Shown: positions 35,266 to 47,033 of the stretch, in pieces
Numbering within the stretch: the stretch's first letter is position 1
How the letters are laid out: each line of letters begins with the position of its first letter
Source of the DNA: Hanleya hanleyi
Lineage: Eukaryota > Mollusca > Polyplacophora > Lepidopleurida > Hanleyidae
NCBI GenBank assembly: GCA_036873755.1
Contig: JAVTVY010048011.1
Span: forward strand, 1-64,000
Length of the DNA: 64,000 bases
Reading direction: 5' to 3'
Position numbers and translations under genes: made by a program
The notes under the pieces: generated by a model
Database searches by the model: none
Seen by the model: only the letters and a program-made list of their open reading frames with translations
Told to the model about the DNA's origin: nothing

Positions 35266-36328
35266 CCCTTTGCTACTTGATGATAGTCTAATTTGTCAGC
35301 CTTGTATGTTCGGATAAATGCATGCGGGAGGATTTTGTTACGGACCGTCTTTTTTTGAAGCAATATATTTGCATGTAGCTTTATTGAAACCCTGCTAAAT
35401 ATATATATTTTCATAAGGCCCATACTTTAATTATCCTGTCCTTAAAAATATCTCTCCGTTTGTGTCTAAAATAAAAGCAGACAAGACGAGAAAAGAAAAA
35501 AAAACACAAAAAAAACTTTGATTTTGGCAACATTACCGTGCGTCTTATGTCCCAGTCAAATGAAAAGTTTCCATAAAAAATCTCATCAGAATTCGCCCAT
35601 TTCAACCGGATGATCATGCTAAAATACCAGTGCATCATCCCTGTGGGTATTTATCTGATATATAAATCCGGGAAAACCTTTATTTCCATGGTAAACACAA
35701 CAGTCGGCTCGCTGAAGTTGTGTACGACGCCATTTTTCTGCAGTCGAATTCACCCAGCAACGCGGATAACAGACAGCCGGCCAATCGCTGCCATTGTCTC
35801 ACGCCGTGACCTCATTTTCAACCAGTCAGCTTCCCCAGCTCAATTTGCTTCGTTTTCACCTCGATGAAGAAGAGCTGACATCATTTCTATCCAATCAAAT
35901 CGTTCGTTATTTGCGTTATTGCTTGGTTATTTGTTAAATCACTCATCATAGGTCGAAAGTGGGAGAACTGACCTTTGAAATGAGGCCAAGATCTCCCACA
36001 TTCTACCGCGGGAAATGAGATTTCGATGGCGTTGAAAATGGTCCAAAAACGGCAAATTCTTCGCTGATTTTCTCAATTTCCATCACAATGAAGGTACGTC
36101 TTCAGTAAAATAAACTTCTTATACGTTTATTGCATGATTTACAATAAAATTTGAACAAGTTTTGGTGATTAATTCCTTGTTCAACGATGTGAACTATCGA
36201 CGAGCTGTCACTTGATGAACATTTTACTGTCCGGCGATTGTTTTATATGGTGGTCAATTGCGGCCGGTTTCAGCCGTTATGGGTATATACGGTGCCGGCC
36301 GGTTTTCGCCGGTATAACTACGAAAGGG
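35266..36328. mobile_element. piggyBac-like TTAA element, copy 2
   Basis: TTAA at 35262-35265 and 36329-36332 bounds a 1,063-bp element aligning with 12258-13307 nearly end to end. Left terminus CCCTTTGCTACTTGATGATAG; right terminus, read inward, CCCTTTCGTAGTTATACC. Shared features include GATAAATGCATGCG, CGGCCAATCGCTGCCATTG and the right-end GGCCGG-TTT-CGCCGG palindromes. This copy has CCC at the left end where the other has CTC, suggesting CCC is ancestral. Reading frames are not conserved between copies, which supports a non-coding, non-autonomous element. Confidence 0.92.
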
Positions 36329-36332
36329 TTAA

Positions 36333-37050
36333 AGTTGAAATCTCGACCTCAAATAAACTGACTTCTGTAGAAATGCGTGTTCTCAACGTAAAGTGCTAGA
36401 CTGCGTTGTTGTTGTTCATGACAGGTCTCATACAGGCAATGTCTCTGAAGAAACGATCCATTTTTATTTTCATAAATTTCCTACCGCTTGATTCTACATG
36501 TACTTTGCCCGATGTTCTGTCTTGGGGAAAATTGTTTGTCATTCAAAATGATATAAATGATATCCAAAATGTCCCAGGTTTCATTTTCACCCTCGTGTAC
36601 TTTCCGTCTGCAGACCGCGTGTTCGCATTCAATTCCTTCATATAGACTGTTGTAGGTAGCTGTGTACCAGCAGCCGAGCGAAGGAGAATACACTCAAACC
36701 TTTGGCGCCAGTCGGGAACCATTACAAAGAATATTCGAGGCTCCCAAAAAATAATCGAGCAAAGGTCTCCGAGGTTTAGTTAGCGCATTACGTCATCAAA
36801 ACATGTGAAAACCGCCACTTCCGTTTGTGTTCGTTTCGCAGAAAGATGAAAGGATATCTCGCAGTTTTCTGATTACAGGTCAGCTATTTGACTTGAATTT
36901 CCGTGAAATATTGAATAAATCTCTCTGAATGAACAACACACTCATTAAGCTAAGCTTTGCTTGAGTTGGATTCGCGCAAGTTGCTTTTCAGGCGAGTCCT
37001 TACGCTAATCGATTCCCAGATTCGCGTCAAAATTCTACCCCTGAAGCCCC
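36333..37050. other. No gene seen
   Basis: Unique sequence with a CGT-containing patch near 36780-36850 and a poly-C run at 37049-37060. No exon could be supported. Confidence 0.35.
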
Positions 37051-37062
37051 CCCCCCCCACCC

Positions 37063-37360
37063 ATGAAGCAATTTGTATCATTGGAAATAATTTTCTCGAG
37101 AAAGAATAAATTAGCCATCAGAGGGAATGGAACCCACAATCTCTGTAGGGTTATTCTTACCATCTGAGCCATACCGGCCCTTATTTATTCGCTCTGTCTA
37201 TGATCCCAATGAAGGCCGATCCATTCGCTCTGTGTTGCAATGTGCGCAACTGACTTGATAATATAGAAATGACAATTTGGTATGGAGTATAGCCCCCATG
37301 AAAAAATTTGTATCTATGGAAATGTTTTTTGAGAGAAACAATAATTTAGCCATCAGCTGT
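37063..37360 (-). repeat. tRNA-like SINE head within a ~58-bp direct repeat
   Basis: Read on the minus strand, 37111-37182 gives GGGCCGGTATGGCTCAGATGG (A-box-like TGGCTCAGATGG) and, 35 bases on, GTGGGTTCCATTCCC (B-box-like). The acceptor arm does not pair, so this is not a working tRNA but looks like the head of a tRNA-derived SINE or a decayed tRNA. On the plus strand the following AAATTTGTATC-TATGGAAAT and AATAA-TTAGCCATCAG wording occurs twice, at about 37063-37120 and 37300-37356, a partial duplication around the tRNA-like part. Confidence 0.55.
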
Positions 37361-37450
37361 TTACATGTTCGTGTTCTTGAGCATGAGCTGTGCTGAATCT
37401 GGTGGTCTTTCCACCCTTCTTGGTAACCTCCCTTGTTTTCTACGGTGCTC

Positions 37451-38581
37451 CAAGCCTGGAAATAACGGGCCGGTCACGGACAATGTCCGACACCGAATGG
37501 AGCTTTGGCAGGCACAAATCACTCGGACCCGGTCGTTTTGTCCGGTGACATTTTATACTGGAAAATTTAACTGTCGACAGTTTTCCACTGTTTTAGAGCG
37601 GAGGATGTTCATGCTATTTCAAACCTGAAAAATATTCGTTTTATTCGTCAAACTTGCAATGACAATTGTCCTGCATGGCTAGTCAAAGTCCCTGCTCGAC
37701 CATGCTTTCCATTGTCGCCGAACGCCATGTTCGCAAAATTGCTGACGTCATCATTATTGTGGGGAAATCCTCGAACTGGGATTCCCTTTGGCAGGATCGT
37801 TCTGCGAGCGGGCATGTCAAATTAAGCGATTCTGATCTGATATTTTACAGCTACCTACCACCCGAAACTGGACAAAACTGGTACACTAGACATTGATGTA
37901 CAAAATGTAAGATTTCTTTTGGCTGCAATTATTGTTGAACTGCAAAACTGCGGGCAAACGAGTTTTCACTCAGAAATTGACATTTGCAACAACAACAACA
38001 ACAACGTCAACGATCGCCTCTCAATGAAAAATGACCATTTGCAAGGTTATAAAATGGCAATCTTGGGTGGTTGATTCTCCTAATTATATCTGGGAGGCAT
38101 AGTTTTACTTGCTTGGATTTTTACAAACAGAAGACCTGATGGACATCAGGTTTTTTTCTTTTTTTTTCCAAGAAATATTGAAGGTATAATTATTTTTTTG
38201 TGCATTCATTTTGGGTGCCCATACATGTTACATAACAAAATGTCAGCTTGATAAGGCTGTGGATATCCTTCGAGGTACTGTTGAAAAGAAATTTCAAGGG
38301 GTTTTTTTCAGCAAAAACACATCTTGAATACAGAAATTCGAAAAAGTTAATCATGCTGTCAAATTTATTTCATTTTAGCTGATCATAATAATTATAAGAA
38401 ATTATTCTTGATCATAGTACAGTTGTAAGCTGTAGTAGGTTATCATTTGTAGTGCTGATTACGAAATAGTCTTAACAAGGCCCGATACCTTTGTCAGGCA
38501 CCAAATACCAAATGTCAGGCACCAAGTTATTGATGCCTGTCAAAGTGTCAGGCACCAATGAAAAAATTATTTCCAGGCTTG
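37451..38581. mobile_element. 1.1-kb element with CAAGCCTGG ends and 5-bp duplication
   Basis: Perfect 15-bp inverted ends (CAAGCCTGGAAATAA and its complement) and a 5-bp duplication, TGCTC, at 37446-37450 and 38582-38586 define this element. GTCAGGCACCAA recurs three times near the right end, possibly as subterminal binding repeats. Frames of 87 and 76 codons near 37365-37896 were not recognised and no transposase motif is visible. The termini match the 165-bp MITE at 18614-18778. With CAGG-type ends and a 5-bp duplication it may be a hAT relative; that assignment is tentative. Confidence 0.82.
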
Positions 38582-38734
38582 TGCTCATTTGGTCCATGTC
38601 GAACTGTTCAGTAATTTGTTGGTGTCACTGAGTGTGCCACAGCAAAATTGTAGTGGCACGACGCCGATGGGTGAAACTTCCTGTTCGTCAATGTCTACTA
38701 TTTGGCATTAAATAATCGTTAAAGATCGACCATA

Positions 38735-39206
38735 GAGGTCCACATCCCCTGCCAGCAGCACCAGTTATGGTGGTTTAGTGTTTCTCGAGTTGTTGGTCAG
38801 ACAAAAAATGTGTAAAGATCGGAGAAAACAAGATGGCTGATGGCGGTCATCTTGGATTACACAGATAACTGAAAAGTAATCCTGACCGTCCTCTCACCGA
38901 TGTCAAGACAATCTCCAAGTTTGAAGTTGATCGGTTGAATAGTTCTCACGTTATTGGTCAGACAAGAAATGTGCAAAGATAAAACTGCTGAAATCCAAGA
39001 TAGCTAATGGCAGCTATCTTGGATTACGCAGGTAGCTGAAAAGCAATCCCAACCGTCCTCTCACCGATGTCAAGACACTCTGCAAGTTTGAAGTCGATCG
39101 GTTCAACAGTTCTGGAGTTATTGATCAGACAAGAAATGTGTAACGGAATTACGGACACCCGGTGTTTCTAAGTCCCTCTCCCACTAATGTGGCGGGGGAC
39201 AAAAAG
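38735..39206 (+). mobile_element. Tandem-core Helentron-like element B
   Basis: Two and a part ~160-bp monomers (AAGATGGCTGATGGCGGTCA, CTTGGATTAC, CTCACCGATGTCAAGACA, AAGTTTGAAGT-GATCGGTT, TTATTG-TCAGACAAGAAATG) are homologous to the 27.4-28.9 kb satellite. A short ATTACGGACACCCGG tract replaces the ACGG microsatellite. The end is an imperfect hairpin, GTCCCTCTCCCAC with GTGGCGGGGGAC (39172-39200), followed by AAAAAG. A likely left end is GTCCACATCCCCTGCC near 38736, which mirrors the hairpin arm imperfectly. Left limit uncertain. Confidence 0.68.
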
Positions 39207-40230
39207 TGTAAATGCAAAGTGTAACTAAACTGAAGTGTTCATTTGAGTTTTTCCTTCTGGTAACTGAAATTTTACCTATTGTTGAAGGATTTAAGGGATA
39301 TACTAAGTTGAAAATTCATTCTCGATATGAATGCTCATCTGTCAATAAATGTTGGTTTCGTGGTATATATCGGTTGACTTCCCTTAAATTACAAATACAG
39401 GTAACGAAATCCCTGAAATACACGTAACATTCATTAAAATATTTACATGTAGATATCGAGGATTCTTTTTGTCCAAAACATATTTCAACTTGCCAAATAT
39501 TCGAGGAAATGTGAGGGGACTGTCAGTGTTTGAGATATTATAATGGCATTTTTATGTGTTAGAATTAGAAATCAAATGTCAATATTTTGTTGTCGACCAG
39601 TCACATTTCAATGCTTGAATGTATCCAGCAGACTTTTCTATAAATCGGTAGAAGCGCCAGTCTTGCATGAATACCATCATAAGGAGTACCTACTCAACGG
39701 GGAGGCAATCATCCCTCGACCTGTTACAATTAGGAACCATGCTGACACGCTCCCATTCACCACACACGAAACATTGATCAGCATTCTTTGCTCTCCATAC
39801 ACAATCGCCAATGTTCTGTCATGCACGTCACAGACTGTAGCCAATATGGATGAATTATTTGGTAGCCAGCAATTGAAATACGATAGAATTTTATTCTCCT
39901 CGCTCCCCTTCCCACCTGTTCATCGGTGGGGCAATGGTCAGAAGCATGTGTCCGTCGTGACAGTGCGGCGATTCATCACAAGTGATCACTCGCCTTCAGC
40001 CTCGCTGCATATAATACACCTGTGACCTGCCAGGTATTATTAATGACCTAAACTCTTCATTTTAGCTACCAACTGCTCCCGATATGTTCCCTGATCTTTA
40101 ATTCCAATTCCCAGCAGATTTTTACTGTGACACACCAGCCCCCAACCCCCTTCCACCACTAATATTGATATGTAACTGTGATAGACGGATTAGGCTTTCA
40201 CCTCAACTGAGCTCTGGAGAAATACATGCA
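39207..40230. other. No supported gene; one unrecognised 160-codon frame
   Basis: A forward frame of 160 codons (39543-40025) has an ATG after a stop-rich stretch and varied composition (6 Cys, 12 His, no runs), but I recognise no family. There is no clear promoter, poly-A signal or splice boundary. It could be a small unspliced gene, an exon extension or chance. The block is GC-balanced and repeat-free. Confidence 0.3.
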
Positions 40231-40231
40231 G

Positions 40232-40248
40232 GTGTGTGTGTGTGTGTG
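40232..40248 (+). repeat. GT microsatellite
   Basis: A pure (GT)8 run. It immediately precedes the degenerate ~95-bp tandem array. Confidence 0.95.
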
Positions 40249-40254
40249 CAAGCT

Positions 40255-40740
40255 GAACCGTTTCAACAAATTAGAGAAAATTACATAAATCATAATCGCA
40301 AATTTATTGTTCATATTTTCATCACACAATTATCAAGTACTGGTACGCTTGTACTGCAACCTTTTCAAGAAATTATTAGAGAAAATAATTTCAAAGTATT
40401 TGTTTTTATATTCATCACACAAGTATGAAGTATACACTTCTACTGCAGTAACCTTTTCAAGAAATTTTTAGAGAAAGCTTTGAAAAAAAGAATTTCAAAT
40501 TCTTTGTTTTTATGTTCATCACACTAATATCAAGTATGCTACAGACATTGAAAGCAATTATTAAAGGAAATTATGTAAATCAGAATTCCAAATTCTGGTT
40601 TTATATTCTGTATATATTCTATATTTTGTATTATCAAGTACACTGCAGAAACCTTTTAAAAAAATTATTGGAGAATATTATGTGAATCATTATATGAACA
40701 AATTCTTTGTTTTAAATTCATCATTTTTAGAATACATGTA
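40255..40740 (+). repeat. Degenerate ~95-bp tandem array, five units
   Basis: Five diverged units share CCTTTTCAAGAAATTATTAG, AGAAAAT, TTTCAAA-T-TTTG, TTTTATATTCATCACAC and ATCAAGTA-AC-CTGCAG. Unit starts fall near 40257, 40360, 40450, 40548 and 40650. The array is AT-rich and strongly diverged, so it is old. No terminal structure was found. Confidence 0.82.
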
Positions 40741-42810
40741 GTTTCAAATACACAGTTTGAATATTCTTTGCACTGCACGTATTATGAAATAATTTTTTCC
40801 AAAACAATTTATTTCTTCCTCGTCCCAGTTCTTTATTCAAGACCTGTCAATTTCACGAATTCCATTGTTTTTCTGGGAAGATATAATGATACCTTGTACT
40901 TTACTGATGAAAATATATTTTTTATAATCCACCTTGGAATACTAAGAGGTAGCATTAATAGCGGGGTAAAAACTTCCATGATGCCAAATTAAGTGAGGCC
41001 ATTTCTCGTGATGGATCAATATTGACAGAGTTGTTCATTTATCTGACCTGTCAGTTGATGTTGATTTTGTATGTTGGAGTGACGGATAACACACTCGATT
41101 AAGGCTCCTTACAAAGGGTTTTACATTCGGCAGATTTGACAGAATGCTCCCTCCCTGACGAAATTCCGCTAACTGGGGTTTTTGTCTTGATCGGAAAATT
41201 TGCCGAGAAGAGAAAATCCAGACCAGGACCAGTTAGAGCATGCAAGCCATAAAGGAGTTCGCTCTGCCAATTTGGCGCTAATCCACGACAACATATGGCG
41301 AGTCATGCTCGCTTCGAGTACGCTACAAACTACGGCCTGAAAACCTGCCAAAATTAAGGCAGCTTTGCACCTCAGGGACAATTGAGCAAGGACCCCAGCA
41401 AGGACTAATACAAAACGACAACATTCTTTTTCTCAACCCGAAAATCTTGAGCGTCTGGTCGTGGAACGCAATAAGTTGTGCGAAAATACTGGTCTCGGGA
41501 TCTGGCTAAATAGGTCATAAATGAATCGTGCTGTTAGAAAGCACTGTCTATTACCATCTCTTCTCCCTCAAATCAAACAAAGTCTGATATCTTGAGTACG
41601 GGCGTAGCTTTCTATTATGATTTTATTGGCAGTTTGAAGTTCCACATGCGGTTTCACTGACATAGAGAACAAAACGTCTGGACAGAAATCTGAACAACTA
41701 CAGCGGGCATCATGCACAGACTTATTGTATTCAACCAGAGATGAGAAATATATATTACAACATCCAGCTCCTCCCTACCCTTAGCTTTCCGCACCCTGCT
41801 GACCCAGATACTCAAAAACATGACAGACCAATACATATATATATTCATCAATGTTAAGGCGAACCTAGGCAACACAAGTGACATAACGAGGGAAATTTGG
41901 TTGGGAAAAGATTTGGATCATATTTCTATAAATCATTCTACCAGGTATTTCGGGCCACTCGTTATCACAATTTTCAACCAGAAATCATTTAAACTCACAC
42001 ATTTTTGTAGATGACCCTACAGGATCTTGCGCTCTCTAATGAAATGTTGCATCTATAGTGACCTTGGTGATCGACCGATCACAATTCTACTCCGAAGCTG
42101 ACTCGGAAGCGTCATAAGCCCGCAAGTGTGTTTAACTTAATATGCAGATAGTATGACTGGATAAAAGCTTTAATCAGAGAACGTAAGCACCAATAGTGTC
42201 ATGTATACAAATGGAAAGCATTTATTCCAATTTATTAGTATTATGTACTCTTGAATTTAAATAATCAAGCATTAAGTTACATGTAGCTCATTAACTCCTT
42301 CGGTCAGTATTTTTAACAGTTCCAAGTTGGTATCAACGCTGCCATGAATGAAGCGAAGATATACTTATCATCGCCTACGTAGTTTCCAAGACGATACTAT
42401 GATAATATGATGAAAATATTTGTCTAGAAATTTCTCATTTATGTATGCCAATGACAGGCAATCATTGGGTCTACATTTCTATTGGTACAGTTGTACCCAT
42501 ACGGTACAGAGAGTGTTAACTTAAGCTCGCTTGGTGATATGGCCATCTCATTCGCAAAAAAATCCTGAATACTTATAAATCAAATATTGTGGTCAAAACT
42601 CCAATATTGTGGTAAACGACATTTTGCTCAGGATTGTGGGCACTTTCTTCTCCTAAAAATGATCTAAATCATTGCAGTTCGGAGTGAATCCATCTTCTCT
42701 AGCCAAGTCGACGTACATCACGTTGCTCTGTACATTGCCTTGGCATACTTCTCTAGTAAAGTTGGAATGTGAATATACTCATCGATGAGTGAGATGCAGA
42801 GACGGCTTGC
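40741..42810. other. No supported gene
   Basis: Mostly single-copy sequence. The block 41090-41720 is GC-balanced with no repeat ends and could be conserved non-coding DNA. TTAACTCCTTCGGTCAG at 42290 resembles a TTAA-element start, but no matching right end was found. Confidence 0.4.
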
Positions 42811-42811
42811 T

Positions 42812-42862
42812 GCATCCAATCAGAATGCGCGTTACGTAGCAGTTGATTACCAAGATGGCGGC
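42812..42862 (+). promoter_or_regulatory. Candidate promoter/start region (CCAAT box plus YY1-like motif)
   Basis: CCAATCAG at 42816-42823 is a full CCAAT/NF-Y-type box. About 25 bases further on, CCAAGATGGCGGCC (42850-42863) is the YY1-type motif that often surrounds start codons of genes beginning Met-Ala-Ala. No TATA box is evident. The arrangement would suit a TATA-less promoter feeding the reading frame that begins in the motif. Confidence 0.4.
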
Positions 42863-43235
42863 CCCCACTAAGAACGAGCTGTGTCGAATGTGCGGGGAAA
42901 TTCTGCCGAAAAAAACAACAGAAGAAGCATTTTCACGACCACTTTCGGTGTTTTAATCAATTGAATCAGCTTTTGGGACGCTCTGCACGGTCGAACGATA
43001 TCGAATCGCCTTACGAGTGTGGTCGACTTGAAATTGAAGGGGAACAACTCCTGGAGGCAAAATGTCGCTCATCGTTAAAACTTCCACTAGATGGCGCAGA
43101 GCAGTACTTCTCTGCCACTAGCCAAGAATGTCAAGGCAGCATAGAGAGCTGTGCGATGTAGTTGAATTGGCTGGTGAAGATGAAGTGAATCAGAAAAAAC
43201 CATCAGAATTTGAAGACATGAACCTGACCAGTTAG
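42855..43235 (+). pseudogene. Possible zinc-finger gene fragment, frameshifted
   Basis: The ATG at 42855 has a favourable context (AAGATGG) and opens a frame starting MAAPTKNELCRMCGEIL, which stops after 33 codons at 42956. The adjacent frame continues with KHFHDHFRCFNQLNQLLG, so a length change in the A7 run at 42909-42915 would join Cys-x2-Cys to His-x3-His about 11-12 residues on, a C2H2-like spacing. That second frame stays open to 43161. A third frame then carries an acidic stretch (VVELAGEDEVNQKKPSEFED) to a stop at 43235. Two frame changes suggest a decayed gene; homopolymer sequencing error, or an intron at a weak GT, is also possible. No further fingers were seen downstream. The protein family is not certain. 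Confidence 0.35.
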
Positions 43236-44966
43236 GGTCTTAGTACATCAGTGTAAGCTGAGGCACATCAAAGAAACGACTGGGTTCATCGACAGCTTTA
43301 TTTTCAAACAAGTTTATGGATGCCTTCATCATTGAGGTATTGACATGTGATGGATTCAAGGATCAGGGATGCTTAACAAATACTCCTCTTGTTGGCTTAG
43401 TTTTATTATCTTACAGGGCCTGATCTAGACTTTTAGTTTGGGCACCCATACATGGCGCAGAGTCTGATAAGTTATAGTGAAAAAGGCCGCCATGTGGGCC
43501 CATGGCAGCATTAAATGGCCTAAATACAGCCTGATAACTTAATATTTGGCAACAGTACTTGCATTAGCATTCAGCCTGTTCAGAGAGGGAATTTGCTAAA
43601 AAAAAAAAAAATATATATATTTCTTTAATTTTTCCGCTCTTCCGTAATTTCTTAGAGCCTCCCCAACCCCAATGATGCCAAAAGGCGACATCGCTGCTTC
43701 ACCGTCAAATAAAACCCCACTCTGTCTGCTATGTAGCATTTTACGCGAGCACCTCGAGTGAAACTTGCCCAAATGTATATATTTTTGAAAAGCCTAAACC
43801 TTCAACATTCGGATTATCAAAAAACGTTTTCATTTTGAAAAACAAATTAAACAACATCGAGAGTGAAACGAACAAATAATGGGAGAAATGTGAAACTACA
43901 AAATTTTACAATTTTACCGTGTCAGTAAATGTTGCTGCAGAATGTAAATTCACTCAGTAATCCCGTTCAAATCTCTCTATTGCTGAAGTATAATGTGTCC
44001 AAGAGACCATCTAATCATTCTATCAAGATGAAATCCATCAGATCCACTCCGTAAACTTTATTTCCACATTTTTCCAACACGTGTCGGTAAATGTTGGCCA
44101 TTTTCATCTCGCACCATGCTTGAAATGAACTGTGATGTTGAATCGTGTGCCTTCATTTCAGTCACGTGCCTAACAACAACCACCCGAAGCGTTGAGTGTC
44201 GACGTGGTTCATTGGCGCAAATATCAGATTCGTCGGATGAATTATATTTATATCCAATCGTAGCTTTCGTAATATTAGCCATCCATTGTAACTATGACGA
44301 GATTGGGAAAGCCCAGGGAATCACCTTTCCAACGTGACCTAGATCATGAAAAACAACCGCTGGAAAGCGGAGATACATGCCTTCAAATATGACCAAAAAA
44401 AAAACCCCCTCAAACTCTTCGCAATTTAGTGAAGTCTCTCATCTGGAAGCTGTGTTTATTCTGACAAATGTCCACGAATAAATGGTTATTGGTTATTTCT
44501 GGGCATTGTAATCAAAGAAATATCTGCTCACAATCTTCAACAAGAGCCCAAGGGGCTTCAATATACGCCTGTGTATCTGGAATTACATTGGTCCAAATTT
44601 CAAGGTTGTTTGATAGCCTTGATTCCAATTGGTAGCTAGCCTACAATTTTGTGCTTCTGAGAATGTAACATATATAACATCTTTTATTATATGACTGTGC
44701 GTGTTACTCTTTCTCCATTGGACCATTCGCCGTCACGTGGCTGTCGCTAATTTTCCATATTGACTCCGAAGCGGGTCCATAAATGTGATATTGACTCGGC
44801 GTGACGTATGCATCTGCTCAGCCAATGAAAATAGTCGTTGGATTGGCCGCCGGTGTAAAATTTGGCTGACAGCAGGTACGAGATCGTCGGGAGCAAAGGA
44901 AATACCTTATTATATGCTATATTCTAACTGCTTTCACCAATTTAACGAGAAGGAGACGTCAGTGTC
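43236..44966. other. No supported gene; minor repeat traces
   Basis: At 43418-43455, CAGGGCCTGATCTAGA then TTTGGGCACCCATAC looks like a diverged end of the hAT-like family. An A/AT low-complexity run lies at 43600-43622. Around 44700-44870 there is a CpG-rich patch with CACGTG, TGACGT and two CCAAT boxes. AACAAGAGCCCAAGGGGC near 44538, followed by ATATACGCCTG, is a candidate left end for the tandem element ending at 47.03 kb. Confidence 0.4.
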
Positions 44967-45104
44967 ATATAATAAAACAATTATAGTCTTTTGATATCGG
45001 TCAATGTGGTTTTGTGGACCTGAGAAAACAATATTCACCTCGGCCTTTCTCAGGTCCACAAAACCACATATTGACCTCATCAAAAGACTGTAATTGTATA
45101 ATAT
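44967..45104. repeat. Large hairpin with ~60-bp arms
   Basis: The left arm 44967-45027 and right arm 45046-45104 are inverted copies separated by an 18-base loop. The inner part is nearly perfect: GTGGTTTTGTGGACCTGAGA on the left pairs without gaps with the right arm, and GTCTTTTGAT follows further out. Outer parts have some mismatches. The transcript of either strand would fold into a long stem. It may be a small foldback element or a source of small RNA; no surrounding ends were identified. Confidence 0.88.
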
Positions 45105-45487
45105 TGAATGATAAACTAACGAGCTTAACTCTTGGTAACTAGTTGACCTTGAAGCAAGACCTGAGAGCTCACATATCCCACACTGAAATCGACAATAGTC
45201 AAACACGAAAATAGTAGTTTTCCTGCAAATGGATTCCTTTCAGACGAAACTGATGAAGTAAACATTTGTTCTAGAGTTAATAAAGAGGTATGAAGTTCAT
45301 AAAGGACCCCTCTCCCCGTTAAATTACTAAATGTATGGTTTTTATTTCACAACAGTTTACCTAAATGTAGCGGTTTCAAATATGGGCGACAACTCCACAG
45401 GACGAATGCCATATAATACATGTAGGGTAGAGAACTCTGAATATTCCAACCTAACACATATAATGATCAGCTAAACTTGATTCAGTT

Positions 45488-47033
45488 TTGAAGGACTGTG
45501 ACCTTGACCTCGGACAAATTGATCTCAAAATGTATGGCTTCTCTTTGCCATGCGAGCAAGGTATACTCATAGTTTGGTACCATTCCATACTAGAGATATC
45601 GTATGGACAACAAATGTTAATGGATGAATGGACAGAACGCAACATCGCATTACATGACCTCGTCTTCGACAGGCATATAAAAATGTGATTTCCTGATTTT
45701 GGGGTCACAGTTACCTTGACCTTGACCTAAATTTTGGTACACGACACTTCGTCTTCCGTCAATGTATCAATGGACACAAAACAATCACGATTTTTATGAA
45801 TTTCATGATTTTGGGGGTCACAGTGACCTTGACGTTCGGCCTTGACCTACATTTTGGTATGTGACACATCATGTCCCCCTAATGAATCTACGGACACAAA
45901 ACAAAGTAATTTTCAAAGATTTCTTGATTCTGGAGTCACAGTGACCTTGACCATTGACCTTGACCTAAATTTTGGTACATGACAAACCATCTCCCCGTAA
46001 TTTCTCAATGGACTCAAAAAATCATGATCTTTAACAATAACGATTTTGGGGTCAGTGACCTTGACCGTTGACCTACATTTTGGTATGTGACATATCCCCC
46101 TAATGTATCTACTGACACAAAAAATATGTTATTTTTAATAATTTCCTGATTTTGGGGTCACAGTGACCTTTGACCTTGACCTAATTTTTAGTATGCGACA
46201 CTTCTGGTGTCACAGTGATCTTGACTATTGACCTGGATCTAAATTTTGGTACATGACAAAACCGCAACCTGTAATTTCTCAATGGACTCAAAAAAATCAT
46301 GAACAATTTTATAATTTTGGGGTCACAGTGACCTTGACCTTTGACCTTGACCTACATTTTCATAAGTGACACATTGTGTCCCCCTAATGTATCTACTCAC
46401 ACAAAAAAATGTTATTTTTTATAATTTCCTGATTTTTGGGTCAGTGACCTTTGACCTTGACCTATATTTTGGTATGCGACACCTCATTTCCCCCTATTGA
46501 ATCTACTCACAAAAAATTAGTAATTTTTAATGATTTCCTAATTTCTCCGTCACACTGACCTTTGACCTCTGACCTCGACCTACATTTCGTATGCAACACA
46601 TCGTTCCCCCTAGGGCATCCACTCACCAAAAATTAGAACTGTAGATAGAAAACTGTCAATGATCAATGGTTTCCTGATTTTAGGCAACAGTGACCTTTGA
46701 CCTCTGACCTCGACCTCAATTTTGGTACGCGACACATCGTCTCCACCTAGCGTATCCACTCACAAAAAATTGCAACTGTGGATAAAAAACGTTCACAGAT
46801 ATAGACCGGACACGAACCCTTCAGTGATTTCCTGTTTTTCAGGCCAGTGACCTTTGACCTCTGACCTTGACCTTCATTTTGGTACGAGACACATCGTCTC
46901 CCCGTAGGGTATCCACTCACCAAAAATTAGAGCTGTAGATAGAAAACTGTCCCAGATATAGACCGGACACACGGACAGACGGACGGAAACCGCCATCACA
47001 TAATACGTCCGCCTTTTGGCGGGCGTATAAAAA
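45488..47033 (+). mobile_element. Tandem-core Helentron-like element C with TGACCT arrays
   Basis: About a dozen diverged units of 110-150 bp repeat the wording GGGGTCACAGTGACCTTGAC, TTTGACCTTGACCTA, ATTTTGGTA-G-GACAC and CCCCCTAATGTATCTACT. The array ends with AGATATAGACCGGACAC, an ACGG/ACAG microsatellite (about 46973-46988), a hairpin pairing ATACGTCCGCC with GGCGGGCGTAT (47003-47028, one mismatch, 4-base loop) and AAAAA. This is the same 3' design as elements A, B and D. Six perfect TGACCTTTGACCT (DR1) sites occur. The left end is uncertain (a candidate ATATACGCC lies near 44566). No protein is encoded. Confidence 0.82.

Noticed and set aside
38195..38245. Further hAT-like end (TTTGGGTGCCCATACATG)
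   Set aside because: Only about 18 bases match the family and no terminus follows; too little for a separate call.
42290..42530. Another TTAA-flanked element starting TTAACTCCTTCGG
   Set aside because: No matching inverted right end with TTAA could be found downstream.
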